Shown here: piece after piece, positions 35,213 to 43,032 of the stretch
Layout of the letters: every line of letters begins with the position of its first letter
How positions within the stretch are numbered: position 1 is the stretch's first letter
DNA from: Daejeonella sp. JGW-45
GTDB lineage: Bacteria > Bacteroidota > Bacteroidia > Sphingobacteriales > Sphingobacteriaceae
DNA: 64,000 nt
NCBI RefSeq assembly: GCF_029360805.1
Contig: NZ_JARKNC010000006.1
Location: forward strand, 188,199-252,198
Direction: 5' to 3'
Notes under the pieces: model-generated
Seen by the model: only the letters and a program-made list of their open reading frames with translations
Database searches by the model: none
Told to the model about the DNA's origin: nothing
Program-made: the position numbers and the translations under genes

Positions 35213-35935
35213 ATTGATGCCAACGGAGCGATAATTCGTGGTGATATAACAAAGAAGCAGATAGCCCTGGTGTTTACAGGAGACGAATTTGCTGATGGCG
35301 GAGAAGTGATCAGGAGTGCACTCAAACAGAACAATGTACCCGCTTCGTTTTTCCTTACGGGCAACTTCTATGCTGACGCTCGTTTTAAGGGACTTATTAA
35401 GGGCTTGAAAAAGGACGGGCATTATCTAGGAGCGCATTCAGACAGGCACCTTTTGTACGCGGATTGGACGAAAAGAGGCAGCCTGCTGGTCAGCCGCCAA
35501 GAGTTTAATGATGACTTGCTTAAGAACTATGAACGAATGGCAGGTTTCGGTATAAGAAGGAAAGATGCGCCGTATTTCCTTCCTCCATATGAATGGTACA
35601 ATTCTACCATCGCTAAATGGACGGATGAGATGGGCTTAAAGCTGATTAACTTTTCGCCGGGCACGCGGTCTGCAGCCGATTATACATACCCTGAGATGGG
35701 CGCGGCTTACCGGCCTGCTGATGAGATTTATCGGTCGATAATTGAGAAAGAAAGAACAGATACCAATGGTCTAAACGGCTTTATTTTGCTTGTACACATC
35801 GGTACCGATCCGCGCCGGACAGATAAATTTTATAACAGGCTGGATGAATTGCTGAGAGAATTAAAGAGTATGGGATACAGTTTCGTGAAGCTGAATGATC
35901 TTATGGATGATCAGCCTGGATTTGCTAAGAGATAA
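35207..35935 (+). CDS. NodB/CE4-type polysaccharide deacetylase domain (lacks a proper own start)
   Basis: This frame holds a NodB-homology domain. The first strand is QIALVFTGDEFADGG, the metal-binding pair is HSDRH (35435-35449), a third motif is FLPPYEWYN, and the last is LLVHIGTD. CE4 enzymes remove N-acetyl groups from chitin-like sugars using a metal ion. The only usable start codon is GTG 35270, which would cut into the first core strand, and no signal peptide is present. In-frame sequence continues upstream as a natural linker to 35207, where it meets the GH9 3' end. It is therefore probably translated as the C-terminal half of a GH9 fusion, or is a gene broken by a one-base deletion. 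Coordinates begin at the first -1 frame codon. Confidence 0.8.
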   Translation, partial: VVIDANGAIIRGDITKKQIALVFTGDEFADGGEVIRSALKQNNVPASFFLTGNFYADARFKGLIKGLKKDGHYLGAHSDRHLLYADWTKRGSLLVSRQEFNDDLLKNYERMAGFGIRRKDAPYFLPPYEWYNSTIAKWTDEMGLKLINFSPGTRSAADYTYPEMGAAYRPADEIYRSIIEKERTDTNGLNGFILLVHIGTDPRRTDKFYNRLDELLRELKSMGYSFVKLNDLMDDQPGFAKR

Positions 35936-35943
35936 TCTAACTA

Positions 35944-35985
35944 CAAAATACTTGGTGCTAAATACTTTGTACTAAATACTAACTA
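35944..35985 (+). repeat. Three imperfect 14-bp tandem repeats before the ROK gene
   Basis: The units CAAAATACTTGGTG, CTAAATACTTTGTA and CTAAATACTAACTA follow one another directly and fill most of the 52-bp gap before ATG 35988. They may be word-like intergenic repeats or repeated binding sites. Confidence 0.6.
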
Positions 35986-35987
35986 TT

Positions 35988-36944
35988 ATGTCGGTACTCG
36001 GAATTGATTTAGGCGGGACAAAAATAGCAGCAGCTCTTTTTAGTGCCGCGGGAGATATGGTCAGCAAGGAGTCTGTTGCGCTCCATGGTAAAAAAGGCAG
36101 CGAAGTCGGCGGCCTGGTCACAGAGCTTGTAGAAAAGTTCTTACGAACTTCAGCGGAAAGCGGCATAACTGCTATCGGCGTTTGTGTTCCGGGTATAAGC
36201 AGGATTAGTAGCGGGACCGTTTGGGCACCAAATATTCCTGGATGGGATGACTATCCGCTGCTTAAAGAATTGCAGGATGTTTGCGGATCTATACCGGTTG
36301 TTATTGACAGCGACAGGGCATGTTATATACTGGGCGAAAATTGGAAAGGTGCTGCAAAGGGCTGCAGCGATGCGATCTATCTTTCTGTCGGAACGGGAAT
36401 CGGGGCGGGTATTCTGATTAACGATACGATACTTCGGGGAGCGCATGACATAGCAGGCTGTATAGGCTGGATGGCGCTTGATGGGCACTTCAAGGATAAA
36501 TATATCCCGTGCGGATGTTTCGAATACCACGCTTCAGGAGAAGGCATCGCTAAAGTGTGCCGCGAGCTTTTGCAGGAAACTACCGAATACGACGGCATTT
36601 TAAGCGATAAAGCTCTGGACGATATAACAGCAGCAGATGTGTTTTCAGCTTATGATCAAGGCGACGGTATTGCACGCGAGGTAATAGATCAGTGTATCCG
36701 CTTCTGGGGAATGGCCATAGCTAACCTGATCAGTCTTTTCAATCCCGAAAAAATAATTATGGGAGGCGGGGTTTTTGGTCCTGCAGCCCGTTGTATACCT
36801 GAAATCAAAGCAGAGGCCGATAAATGGGCTCAACCTATTTCTGTAACCCAGGTCAGCATTGAACATTCCCGCCTGGGCGGTGATGCAGGTGTTTACGGTG
36901 CAGCATATCTGGCTCTAAAAAGCATTAAACCAATTGATAAGTGA
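35988..36944 (+). CDS. ROK family sugar kinase
   Basis: The 318-residue protein has the ROK phosphate loop VLGIDLGGTKIAAALF, the block IYLSVGTGIGAGIL, and a catalytic-region HDIAGCIGWMAL. The zinc loop is short: where most ROK kinases read CxCGxxGCxE, this protein reads IPCGCFEYHASGEG. It probably phosphorylates a hexose or N-acetylhexosamine in the cytoplasm; the glycan locus suggests an amino sugar. The MFS gene starts 1 bp after its stop, so the two are coupled. Family secure, substrate inferred. Confidence 0.93.
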   Translation: MSVLGIDLGGTKIAAALFSAAGDMVSKESVALHGKKGSEVGGLVTELVEKFLRTSAESGITAIGVCVPGISRISSGTVWAPNIPGWDDYPLLKELQDVCGSIPVVIDSDRACYILGENWKGAAKGCSDAIYLSVGTGIGAGILINDTILRGAHDIAGCIGWMALDGHFKDKYIPCGCFEYHASGEGIAKVCRELLQETTEYDGILSDKALDDITAADVFSAYDQGDGIAREVIDQCIRFWGMAIANLISLFNPEKIIMGGGVFGPAARCIPEIKAEADKWAQPISVTQVSIEHSRLGGDAGVYGAAYLALKSIKPIDK

Positions 36945-36945
36945 A

Positions 36946-38112
36946 ATGTATAAAGCCAGACTAGTTTTCTTTGCTGCCTGTTTAGGCTTATTGTTGTTCG
37001 GGATAGGGCTGATAACGCTGGGTTCAGTAGCCACGGGCCTTCGCGAGAAGTTTATGCTGGACGAAATTACCGCCGGCACTCTGTTCTCAATTATGCCTTT
37101 TGGCATCCTTACCGGTTCGCTGGTCTTTGGACCGCTTTGTGATAAATATGGCTACAAAGCCTTTCTAATAATATCTTCCCTTTGCATGTTCGCAGGTTTT
37201 CAAGGCATAGCATACGCCGGTGATCTGAGTCTCCTTAAAATATTCATTTTTCTATTTGGATTGGCAGGAGGTGCTATAAATGGAGCAACGAATGCTGTAG
37301 TTGCCGACATCAGTATGGAGAATAAAGGTGCAAATTTGAGTTTGCTTGGCGTGTCATTCGCGGTAGGGGCGCTCGGTATGCCGTTTATATTGGGCATACT
37401 TGAAGGCCGGTATTCTTTCAGTGCAATCCTTTCGTCTGTCGGGTTTCTGACACTTCTGGCAGCGGCATTCTTTGCCCTGATCAATTTTCCTCCTGCAAAG
37501 CAGAAGCAGGACATACCTGTGTTACAGGGTATGAAATTGCTTGGCGATAATTTCATACTTCTTGTAGGTTTTTTTCTCTTCTGTCAGAGCGCTTACGAGG
37601 CAGTGATCAACAATTGGACGACCAGTTACCTTATCGACCAGCTCAGCGTTTCAAGAAGTAACGCACTTTATGCCCTATCGCTTTACGTGGTAGGTATGGC
37701 TGTTACACGACTTTTGGCTGGCAGTGTGTTCAGGAAGGCAAAACCGCACAGTATTATGTACGTTTCATTAGGGCTTCTTTTCCTGGGGGCCACGCTGCTG
37801 CGTTTAAATCATTCCTTTGAACTGGCTGTGTGCGGACTGATCATTACCGGCGCGGGTCTTGCCTCCGGTTTCCCGGTGATGCTTGGATTTGTGGGCGAAC
37901 GTTATGCCGCCCTTTCTGCAACGGCATTCAGCGTTGTGCTGGTTATCGCGCTGATCGGAAATATACTGGTCACTTACCTGATGGGCCTTATAGCCCAGGG
38001 TTATGGGATATCCAATCTGACCCTGGTTACCTATTTGTTGAACGCCGTCATGTTCATCTTAACACTTTTAATCATCAGAAAAATAAATATCAATCCACTC
38101 AACAATAAATAA
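36946..38112 (+). CDS. MFS family sugar transporter
   Basis: The 388-residue protein has about twelve membrane helices and MFS signatures, including the loop 2-3 segment FGPLCDKYGYKAFLI. I placed the start at ATG 36946, one base after the ROK stop, instead of the in-frame TTG at 36934. It probably imports the sugar that the neighbouring kinase phosphorylates. No SusC/SusD genes are found here, so this is the only transporter of the locus. Confidence 0.92.
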   Translation: MYKARLVFFAACLGLLLFGIGLITLGSVATGLREKFMLDEITAGTLFSIMPFGILTGSLVFGPLCDKYGYKAFLIISSLCMFAGFQGIAYAGDLSLLKIFIFLFGLAGGAINGATNAVVADISMENKGANLSLLGVSFAVGALGMPFILGILEGRYSFSAILSSVGFLTLLAAAFFALINFPPAKQKQDIPVLQGMKLLGDNFILLVGFFLFCQSAYEAVINNWTTSYLIDQLSVSRSNALYALSLYVVGMAVTRLLAGSVFRKAKPHSIMYVSLGLLFLGATLLRLNHSFELAVCGLIITGAGLASGFPVMLGFVGERYAALSATAFSVVLVIALIGNILVTYLMGLIAQGYGISNLTLVTYLLNAVMFILTLLIIRKININPLNNK

Positions 38113-38120
38113 TACAAATT

Positions 38121-38882
38121 ATGTTAGCACAACAATGGCTTAAGAATGCAAGGGATGTAATGACCCGTATCGAGGAAACCCAAATGGATAATATCCGCAT
38201 TGCAGCAGAAATAATGGCCGATTCAATTGAAGCCGGGAGATGGGTCCATACGTTCGGATGCGGCCATGCCACCATACCGATCGAAGAGATGTACCCGCGT
38301 ATAGGGGGCTTTGTAGGCTTCCATCCGATGGTGGAACTTCCTCTTACATTTTTTACCAGGATAACCGGAGAAATGGGCGTGCACCAGTTTGTGTTTCTTG
38401 AACGTGTTGAAGGATATGGCGTAGAGATCATGAAAGGCTATACTTTCGATACCCGCGATACTATGTGGCTTTTTTCTCATACTGGAATAAATAATGTAAA
38501 CATCGATGTAGCGCTCGAAGCGAAGAAAAAAGGTATGAAGGTGATCGTATTCGGGTCTGCATCTGAAGCCGTAGGGAAGAAAACCCGTCATTCGAGCGGT
38601 AAAACCATATTTGACATCGCTGACCATGTGGTAGATTCATGCGCTCCTATAGGCGATGCCTCAGTAGACCTTAAAAACCACCAGGATAAAATTGGCCCCG
38701 TTTCCACAATGGCATTTATTACCTGTGTATGGATGACAGTTACTACTGTAGCTGAGATCCTCGCTGAGCGTGGTGTCAAATTATTTATTCATCCATCACA
38801 TAATGTTCCGGGTGATGACACGGCTAAAGAAAGATTGGAAGATTGCCTGGCTGAGTATAAGAGAAGGATAGCGGGAGTTTAA
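38121..38882 (+). CDS. SIS-domain sugar-phosphate protein (UPF0309-like)
   Basis: The 253-residue protein carries a SIS domain with VHTFGCGHATIPIEEMYPRIGG at the front and TMWLFSHTGINNVNIDVALEAKKKGMKVIVFGS in the middle. It resembles the UPF0309 group of sugar-phosphate isomerase-like proteins; the exact reaction is not known. It follows the MFS gene by 8 bp in the presumed operon and likely acts on the phosphosugar made by the ROK kinase. Isomerase, deaminase-like or binding roles are all possible. Confidence 0.85.
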   Translation: MLAQQWLKNARDVMTRIEETQMDNIRIAAEIMADSIEAGRWVHTFGCGHATIPIEEMYPRIGGFVGFHPMVELPLTFFTRITGEMGVHQFVFLERVEGYGVEIMKGYTFDTRDTMWLFSHTGINNVNIDVALEAKKKGMKVIVFGSASEAVGKKTRHSSGKTIFDIADHVVDSCAPIGDASVDLKNHQDKIGPVSTMAFITCVWMTVTTVAEILAERGVKLFIHPSHNVPGDDTAKERLEDCLAEYKRRIAGV

Positions 38883-38896
38883 ATCCGATCAAACAG

Positions 38897-38939
38897 ATTC
38901 ATTCCTTCAGACTTGTTTGTCAAGTTTGAAGGGATGAAT
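38897..38939 (+). terminator. Long hairpin at the end of the SIS gene
   Basis: A 19-nt left arm (38897-38915) pairs along its full length with the right arm (38921-38939), counting two G-U pairs, around a 5-nt loop. It starts 15 nt past the SIS stop. No T run follows, so termination or mRNA protection are both possible. Confidence 0.55.
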
Positions 38940-38997
38940 TCTGTGAGTGATGGCCAGTTTAAAGTATAGACAACATTGTATTGACACGGCTTATTAC

Positions 38998-39041
38998 TCG
39001 GATATTAGTCGGACGTTAGTCGGATATTGGTCGGACATATG
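38998..39041 (+). repeat. Four 11-bp direct repeats (TCGGAYRTTRG type)
   Basis: The units TCGGATATTAG, TCGGACGTTAG, TCGGATATTGG and TCGGACATATG follow without spacers. An 11-bp step places each copy on nearly the same face of the DNA. They lie about 180 bp upstream of the GH18 promoter. Confidence 0.7.
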
Positions 39042-39220
39042 ACAATTGAAGACGACTGAAATACGACTTATACATGAATTATATATGAGGAACTAGCCGC
39101 ATAGAGTATACCTAATCACGTAGTCATTCCAGATAAAACTGGAACTCATCATTAATAAAATTCGGGCAACTGGTCCACGTTGGGGTCTTGAAAGTAAGTT
39201 TTAACAAATCATTATCCCCA

Positions 39221-39251
39221 TTGCACCCCTAAGTGTCATTGATTACATTTA
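39221..39251 (+). promoter_or_regulatory. Candidate promoter of the GH18-like gene
   Basis: TTG (39221-39223), a 20-nt spacer and TACATTTA (39244-39251, one base off TAnnTTTG) precede the ATG at 39274 by 22 nt. Confidence 0.4.
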
Positions 39252-39273
39252 CACCAACCAAAACCATCACCTC

Positions 39274-40329
39274 ATGCTGAAAAGGATATTCTTAATGGCG
39301 GTGCTCATAATTGCAGCATCCATTACAAAAGCACAGACAAAATCAGAAAACCTGTTTTACATGGTTAACACCCCTGAATCTTTCGAGAGCTTCAGAGCGA
39401 ATGTGGACCAAATATCAATCGTCTGTCCGCAGACATTTTTAGTGAGTAAAGAGGGCACGCTGTCCGGATCAGTAGACCCGCGTGTGCTTTCTCTGGCTAA
39501 GGCAAATAATGTGAAGGTTATGCCCCTGATTGTAAACAGCGGCTTTGATCAAAAACTGCTGCATGATATTGTGTCAAATCCTGTAGCACGCAAGCGCTCC
39601 ATAGAAATGATGCTTGAGTACGCTAAGAAATATGATCTGGATGGCTGGCAGTTTGATCTGGAAGGATTAAGCATCCGCGACATGGCATATTTTACTCAGT
39701 ATTTCAAGGAGACTGCAGACGCACTTCACAAAAATAAGCTGCAGTTATCTGCTGCCCTGGTCCATGCAACAGAGAATGTAGGCGGACCTACCGCATATCA
39801 CCTCTTTTTATATGAAAACTGGAGAGCGGGATACTCTTTCAAAGAATTATCAGAGATCGGCGATTTTATCTCTATCATGACCTACGATCAGCATACAAGG
39901 CGTACTCCGCCAGGACCGGTTGCAAGTCCGGAGTGGATGGAAAAGGTTATTAAATACCTTCTTGATCAAGGTGTTAAACCCGAGAAACTCTCGATGGGGA
40001 TTCCAAACTATTCGGTGCACTGGTTTACCGATTATACTACTGAGCGTGGCGGTTTTGCAAATGGCAGAAGTGCCAAATACCCAATGGTGCAGCATCTTTT
40101 GGGACAGAATAACGCGAAGAAGGTTTGGCATGAGAAAGCTCAGGTGAATTGGGCGATGTGGGACAAAGATGGCGTGTTCGAGTATTTATTTATCGAGGAT
40201 GCGCAGTCGTTAAAGCCAAAACTTGACTTGCTGAAGAAATATAACCTGAGAGGTATTTCCGTGTGGGTACTTGGTGGTGAAGACCCTGAGGGATGGAATG
40301 TGCTGAGGAAAGAAACGGTTCGTAAATAA
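39274..40329 (+). CDS. Secreted GH18-like glycosidase (chitinase/SleL type)
   Basis: The 351-residue protein has a signal peptide (about 20 residues, ending TKAQ). The barrel shows the GH18 catalytic motif in DGWQFDLEG, with Asp123, Asp128 and the catalytic acid Glu130, and the later strand SIMTYDQH. GH18 enzymes cut beta-1,4 bonds next to N-acetylglucosamine in chitin or peptidoglycan. The short form without binding modules resembles SleL/YaaH-type domains. It lies at the end of an amino-sugar locus and precedes the Gfo/Idh gene by 19 bp. Substrate could be chitin oligomers, peptidoglycan or host glycans. Confidence 0.9.
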   Translation: MLKRIFLMAVLIIAASITKAQTKSENLFYMVNTPESFESFRANVDQISIVCPQTFLVSKEGTLSGSVDPRVLSLAKANNVKVMPLIVNSGFDQKLLHDIVSNPVARKRSIEMMLEYAKKYDLDGWQFDLEGLSIRDMAYFTQYFKETADALHKNKLQLSAALVHATENVGGPTAYHLFLYENWRAGYSFKELSEIGDFISIMTYDQHTRRTPPGPVASPEWMEKVIKYLLDQGVKPEKLSMGIPNYSVHWFTDYTTERGGFANGRSAKYPMVQHLLGQNNAKKVWHEKAQVNWAMWDKDGVFEYLFIEDAQSLKPKLDLLKKYNLRGISVWVLGGEDPEGWNVLRKETVRK

Positions 40330-40348
40330 GCTTGACTACTATAAGATC

Positions 40349-41272
40349 GTGCTAAAGATAGGTATCATTGGCCTCGGGGATATTGCTCAAAAAGCATATT
40401 TACCGGTATTATGCAATAAGGAGCTGGATTTTCACCTATATACTCCAGACCAGGAAAAGCTTTCGCGGATTGGCAGGCAGTACCGTTTTCAAAACCTGCA
40501 CCGTGATTTTGAGTCGATATTGAACAGCGGTATCCAGGCAGCATTTGTCCATGCCTCAACGAGCAGTCATGTGGAGATTATCCAGCTGTTGCTGATGAAT
40601 GATATTCATGTGTATGTAGATAAGCCGATCACTTACGATTATGCGTCTTCGAAAAGCCTGGTTCGATTAGCTGAAAGCAGGAAGCTGCTATTGATGGTAG
40701 GCTTCAACCGGCGGTACGCCCCGGCTTACCGTGAACTGAAACAAGTAGCCGAACCTAATATGATCATCATGCAAAAGAACCGGGTAGCCTTGCCAGGCGA
40801 CGTAAGGAACTTCATTTTCGATGATTTTATTCATGTTGTAGATACTATACGTTACCTATTCCCTTACCCTGTTAAAGAGCTGAAGGTAAGTGGTATGAAG
40901 AAGGATAATCTGCTTTACCATGTGGTCATCCAACTGATAGCAGATAACGGGGCGATCGCAATGGGTATAATGAACCGTGACTCGGGACTGGTAGAAGAAA
41001 AAGTAGAAGTGTTTAGCTCCGGAGAGAAGCGAAGTGTTCTGAACGTATCCGCAGTACATATTCAATCTAACAGGGACGATACGAGTAAAGGGATGGGCGA
41101 CTGGGATTCCACGCTTTATAAAAGAGGATTTGAGCAGATAGTGGGAGATTTTCTGCAGGCTGTTGGATCTGGCGGAAAGCCGGAGTTTTCAAGTGCGGAA
41201 TCGTTGCAGACGCATCAGATGTGTGAGGAGATTACCGGTTCACTTTCCATTGATGTGATTCGCCCCCTATGA
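40349..41272 (+). CDS. Gfo/Idh/MocA family oxidoreductase
   Basis: The 307-residue protein begins at GTG 40349 with a Rossmann fold (LKIGIIGLGDIAQKAYLPVL) and shows the family motif as VYVDKPITYD, then MVGFNRRYAPAYRELK. These enzymes oxidise or reduce sugars and related polyols with NAD(P). It follows the GH18-like gene by 19 bp and probably belongs to the same message. Its last 41 bp overlap moaE on the opposite strand. Confidence 0.9.
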   Translation: MLKIGIIGLGDIAQKAYLPVLCNKELDFHLYTPDQEKLSRIGRQYRFQNLHRDFESILNSGIQAAFVHASTSSHVEIIQLLLMNDIHVYVDKPITYDYASSKSLVRLAESRKLLLMVGFNRRYAPAYRELKQVAEPNMIIMQKNRVALPGDVRNFIFDDFIHVVDTIRYLFPYPVKELKVSGMKKDNLLYHVVIQLIADNGAIAMGIMNRDSGLVEEKVEVFSSGEKRSVLNVSAVHIQSNRDDTSKGMGDWDSTLYKRGFEQIVGDFLQAVGSGGKPEFSSAESLQTHQMCEEITGSLSIDVIRPL

Positions 41273-41675
41273 TCTCTTTGCCCCAAACGGGCAGCTCAGC
41301 CTTCAAGCGCTCTACAGTCTCCTCGCAAGCGTTTATTGCAGCCTTGCGGTGTGCCGAAGAGGTGAAAACGAATAAGCATATTTCACCGGCTTCAACCGTG
41401 CCAAGGCTATGATGTACATGCATGCAGGTAAGCGGGTATTTGGCAAATATATCTTCCCTTATCAGGTGCATTTTCTCCAATGCCATTTCCTCAAAAGCGG
41501 TGTACTCGATAGCTGATACCACTCCCTTTTCCGTTTCATCAGCCCTTACCTGGCCGAGGAATATACTATGACCGCCAATAGCCTTTTGGGTGCTGTGCTT
41601 CTGTATGCTTTCTGCAATAAATGATGCGGGTATCGGCCCGTCCTTAAATATATTTTTAGGTTTTCTCTCCGTCAT
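41232..41675 (-). CDS. moaE: Molybdopterin synthase catalytic subunit MoaE
   Basis: The 147-residue protein shows the MoaE core: IFLGQVRADETEKGVVSAIEYTAFEEMA, then HVHHSLGTVEAGEICLFVFTSSAHRKAA. It transfers sulfur from MoaD to cyclic pyranopterin phosphate to form molybdopterin. It is the last gene of the molybdenum cofactor operon and its 3' end overlaps the Gfo/Idh gene by 41 bp on the opposite strand. Confidence 0.95.
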   Translation of the reverse strand: MTERKPKNIFKDGPIPASFIAESIQKHSTQKAIGGHSIFLGQVRADETEKGVVSAIEYTAFEEMALEKMHLIREDIFAKYPLTCMHVHHSLGTVEAGEICLFVFTSSAHRKAAINACEETVERLKAELPVWGKEIIGGESHQWKVNR

Positions 41676-41676
41676 A

Positions 41677-42795
41677 TCAGGATCTTTTTAGATTTTTCCA
41701 ATTGAGAATTCCACCCCTTAAACTATATACTTTTTTTGAATTGCCGTACTTTTCAGTTAAGGCACCCGCCGCCGTTAAGCTTCTTATTCCGGATTGACAG
41801 AATAAGACAATTGTCTCTGTGTCAACAACAGCCGCATTTTCCAGTATTTCGCCCAGGGGGATTTTTATGTGATCGAATTCCGTGATAAATGGCATTTCAT
41901 CCGGCTCCCTGACATCAATAAAGGTTGCGGATTTATCATTTATCAGCCTATCAAATGAAACGCGGTCGACCTCTAGTTCCGAGCGGCTTGAACACAGCCA
42001 CTCGTAATCTGTATTCCTGAATTCGGTTTGATCTGCCGGGATCAGCGACCTGGTGTGCTCCGCCGCCTGAATTTCCATCTCATACATCAGGTTGTTTAAT
42101 GAGTTATAGGTCATCAAAGTATTAATGAGCGGCTTGCCAATTCCGGTGATCAGTTTTATAGCTTCGTTTGCCATCATTGTCCCGATAATTCCGGGCAGTG
42201 TCCCAAGCACTCCGGCTTCCTCGCAGTTAAGGATCTCACCTTCCCCCGGTGGGTCAGGGAAAAGATCGCGATAGTTGGCCGGAACGGGTGTATCGTTTGT
42301 TAGCTGATTAAAAACTGCTATTTGTCCTTCGAATCTTGAAATCGCACCATATACCAGGGGCTTGTTCAAAAGCACACAGGCATCGTTGATCAGGTAACGG
42401 CTTGCAAAATTATCCGTGCCGTCGAGTATGATCCCGAAACCAGAAATGATATTCAGCGCGTTAGACGAGTTAAGCATCTCATTATAAGAAATGATATCAA
42501 TTTCCGGGTTAAGAGCCGCCAGGATTTCCTGTGCCCTTAGAGCTTTTGAAAGGCCGGTATCGTCGGCCGAGTAAAGGGTCTGCCTGTGCAGATTGCTTAA
42601 AGAAACCAAGTCATGGTCCACGATACCGAGGGTTCCTATGCCTGCCCCGGCCAGGTATTGCAGCGCAGGTGAGCCGAGCCCGCCTGCTCCAATAACCAGT
42701 ACTTTGGCATCTTGAAGCTTTTCCTGGCCCTGGTCGCCCAGTTCCTTAAGAGCTGTTTGGCGCTGATATCTGGGGTTTCCCTGTTTATATGCCAT
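41677..42795 (-). CDS. moeB: MoeB/ThiF-type adenylyltransferase fused to rhodanese
   Basis: The 372-residue protein opens with an E1-like ATP-binding fold (LVIGAGGLGSPALQYLAGAGIGTLGIVDHD), contains the adenylation region DGTDNFASRYLINDAC, and ends with a rhodanese domain (about 275-372) with its active Cys in VLFCQSGIRS. It should activate the MoaD C-terminus by adenylation and supply sulfur by its rhodanese part. It lies between moaD and moaE with 1-3 bp gaps. A role for ThiS cannot be excluded, but context favours MoaD. Confidence 0.93.
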   Translation of the reverse strand: MAYKQGNPRYQRQTALKELGDQGQEKLQDAKVLVIGAGGLGSPALQYLAGAGIGTLGIVDHDLVSLSNLHRQTLYSADDTGLSKALRAQEILAALNPEIDIISYNEMLNSSNALNIISGFGIILDGTDNFASRYLINDACVLLNKPLVYGAISRFEGQIAVFNQLTNDTPVPANYRDLFPDPPGEGEILNCEEAGVLGTLPGIIGTMMANEAIKLITGIGKPLINTLMTYNSLNNLMYEMEIQAAEHTRSLIPADQTEFRNTDYEWLCSSRSELEVDRVSFDRLINDKSATFIDVREPDEMPFITEFDHIKIPLGEILENAAVVDTETIVLFCQSGIRSLTAAGALTEKYGNSKKVYSLRGGILNWKNLKRS

Positions 42796-42798
42796 ATT

Positions 42799-43032
42799 CT
42801 ATCCTCCGGAAAAGGGTGGAAGCAGAGCCACAGTGCTATTGTCAGGCAGTTGGGTTTCCTGACTGATAACCTTCTTATCGAGAGCGACCACATATTTAGC
42901 AGTTGCGAGTTCAGGATATTTTCCGGTAAGAGATTCAATAAGTTCATTGCTCGTAGAAACATCAGTCACCAAAAGCTCCGAAAGACCCGTAATGTCCGTC
43001 AGTTGTCCGAATATTAAAACCTTAACCTGCAT
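42799..43032 (-). CDS. moaD: Molybdopterin synthase sulfur carrier MoaD
   Basis: The 77-residue protein is a ubiquitin-fold carrier ending in the required Gly-Gly (PPFSGG). ATG 43032 (MQVKVLIFGQL) fits the family; a longer frame from 43134 adds unrelated residues that overlap the previous gene. The start codon shares one base with the stop of the TauE-type gene. The C-terminal glycine is adenylated and thiolated to donate sulfur to molybdopterin. Confidence 0.93.
   Translation of the reverse strand: MQVKVLIFGQLTDITGLSELLVTDVSTSNELIESLTGKYPELATAKYVVALDKKVISQETQLPDNSTVALLPPFSGG

Larger units (their letters stand above)
38883..39273 (+). other. Intergenic region with hairpin, 11-bp repeats and a promoter
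   Basis: This 391-bp stretch contains no plausible gene. It holds a 19-bp hairpin at 38897-38939, four 11-bp direct repeats at 38998-39041, and a promoter-like pair at 39221-39251 for the next gene. It therefore marks an operon boundary between the SIS gene and the GH18-like gene. Confidence 0.6.

Noticed and set aside
35270-35935. Independent deacetylase gene starting at GTG 35270
   Set aside because: This start falls inside the first beta strand of the NodB domain and would leave the protein without a signal peptide, while in-frame sequence continues upstream to the GH9 end.
38998-39041. CRISPR array
   Set aside because: Repeats are only 11 bp and have no spacers; no cas gene is near.
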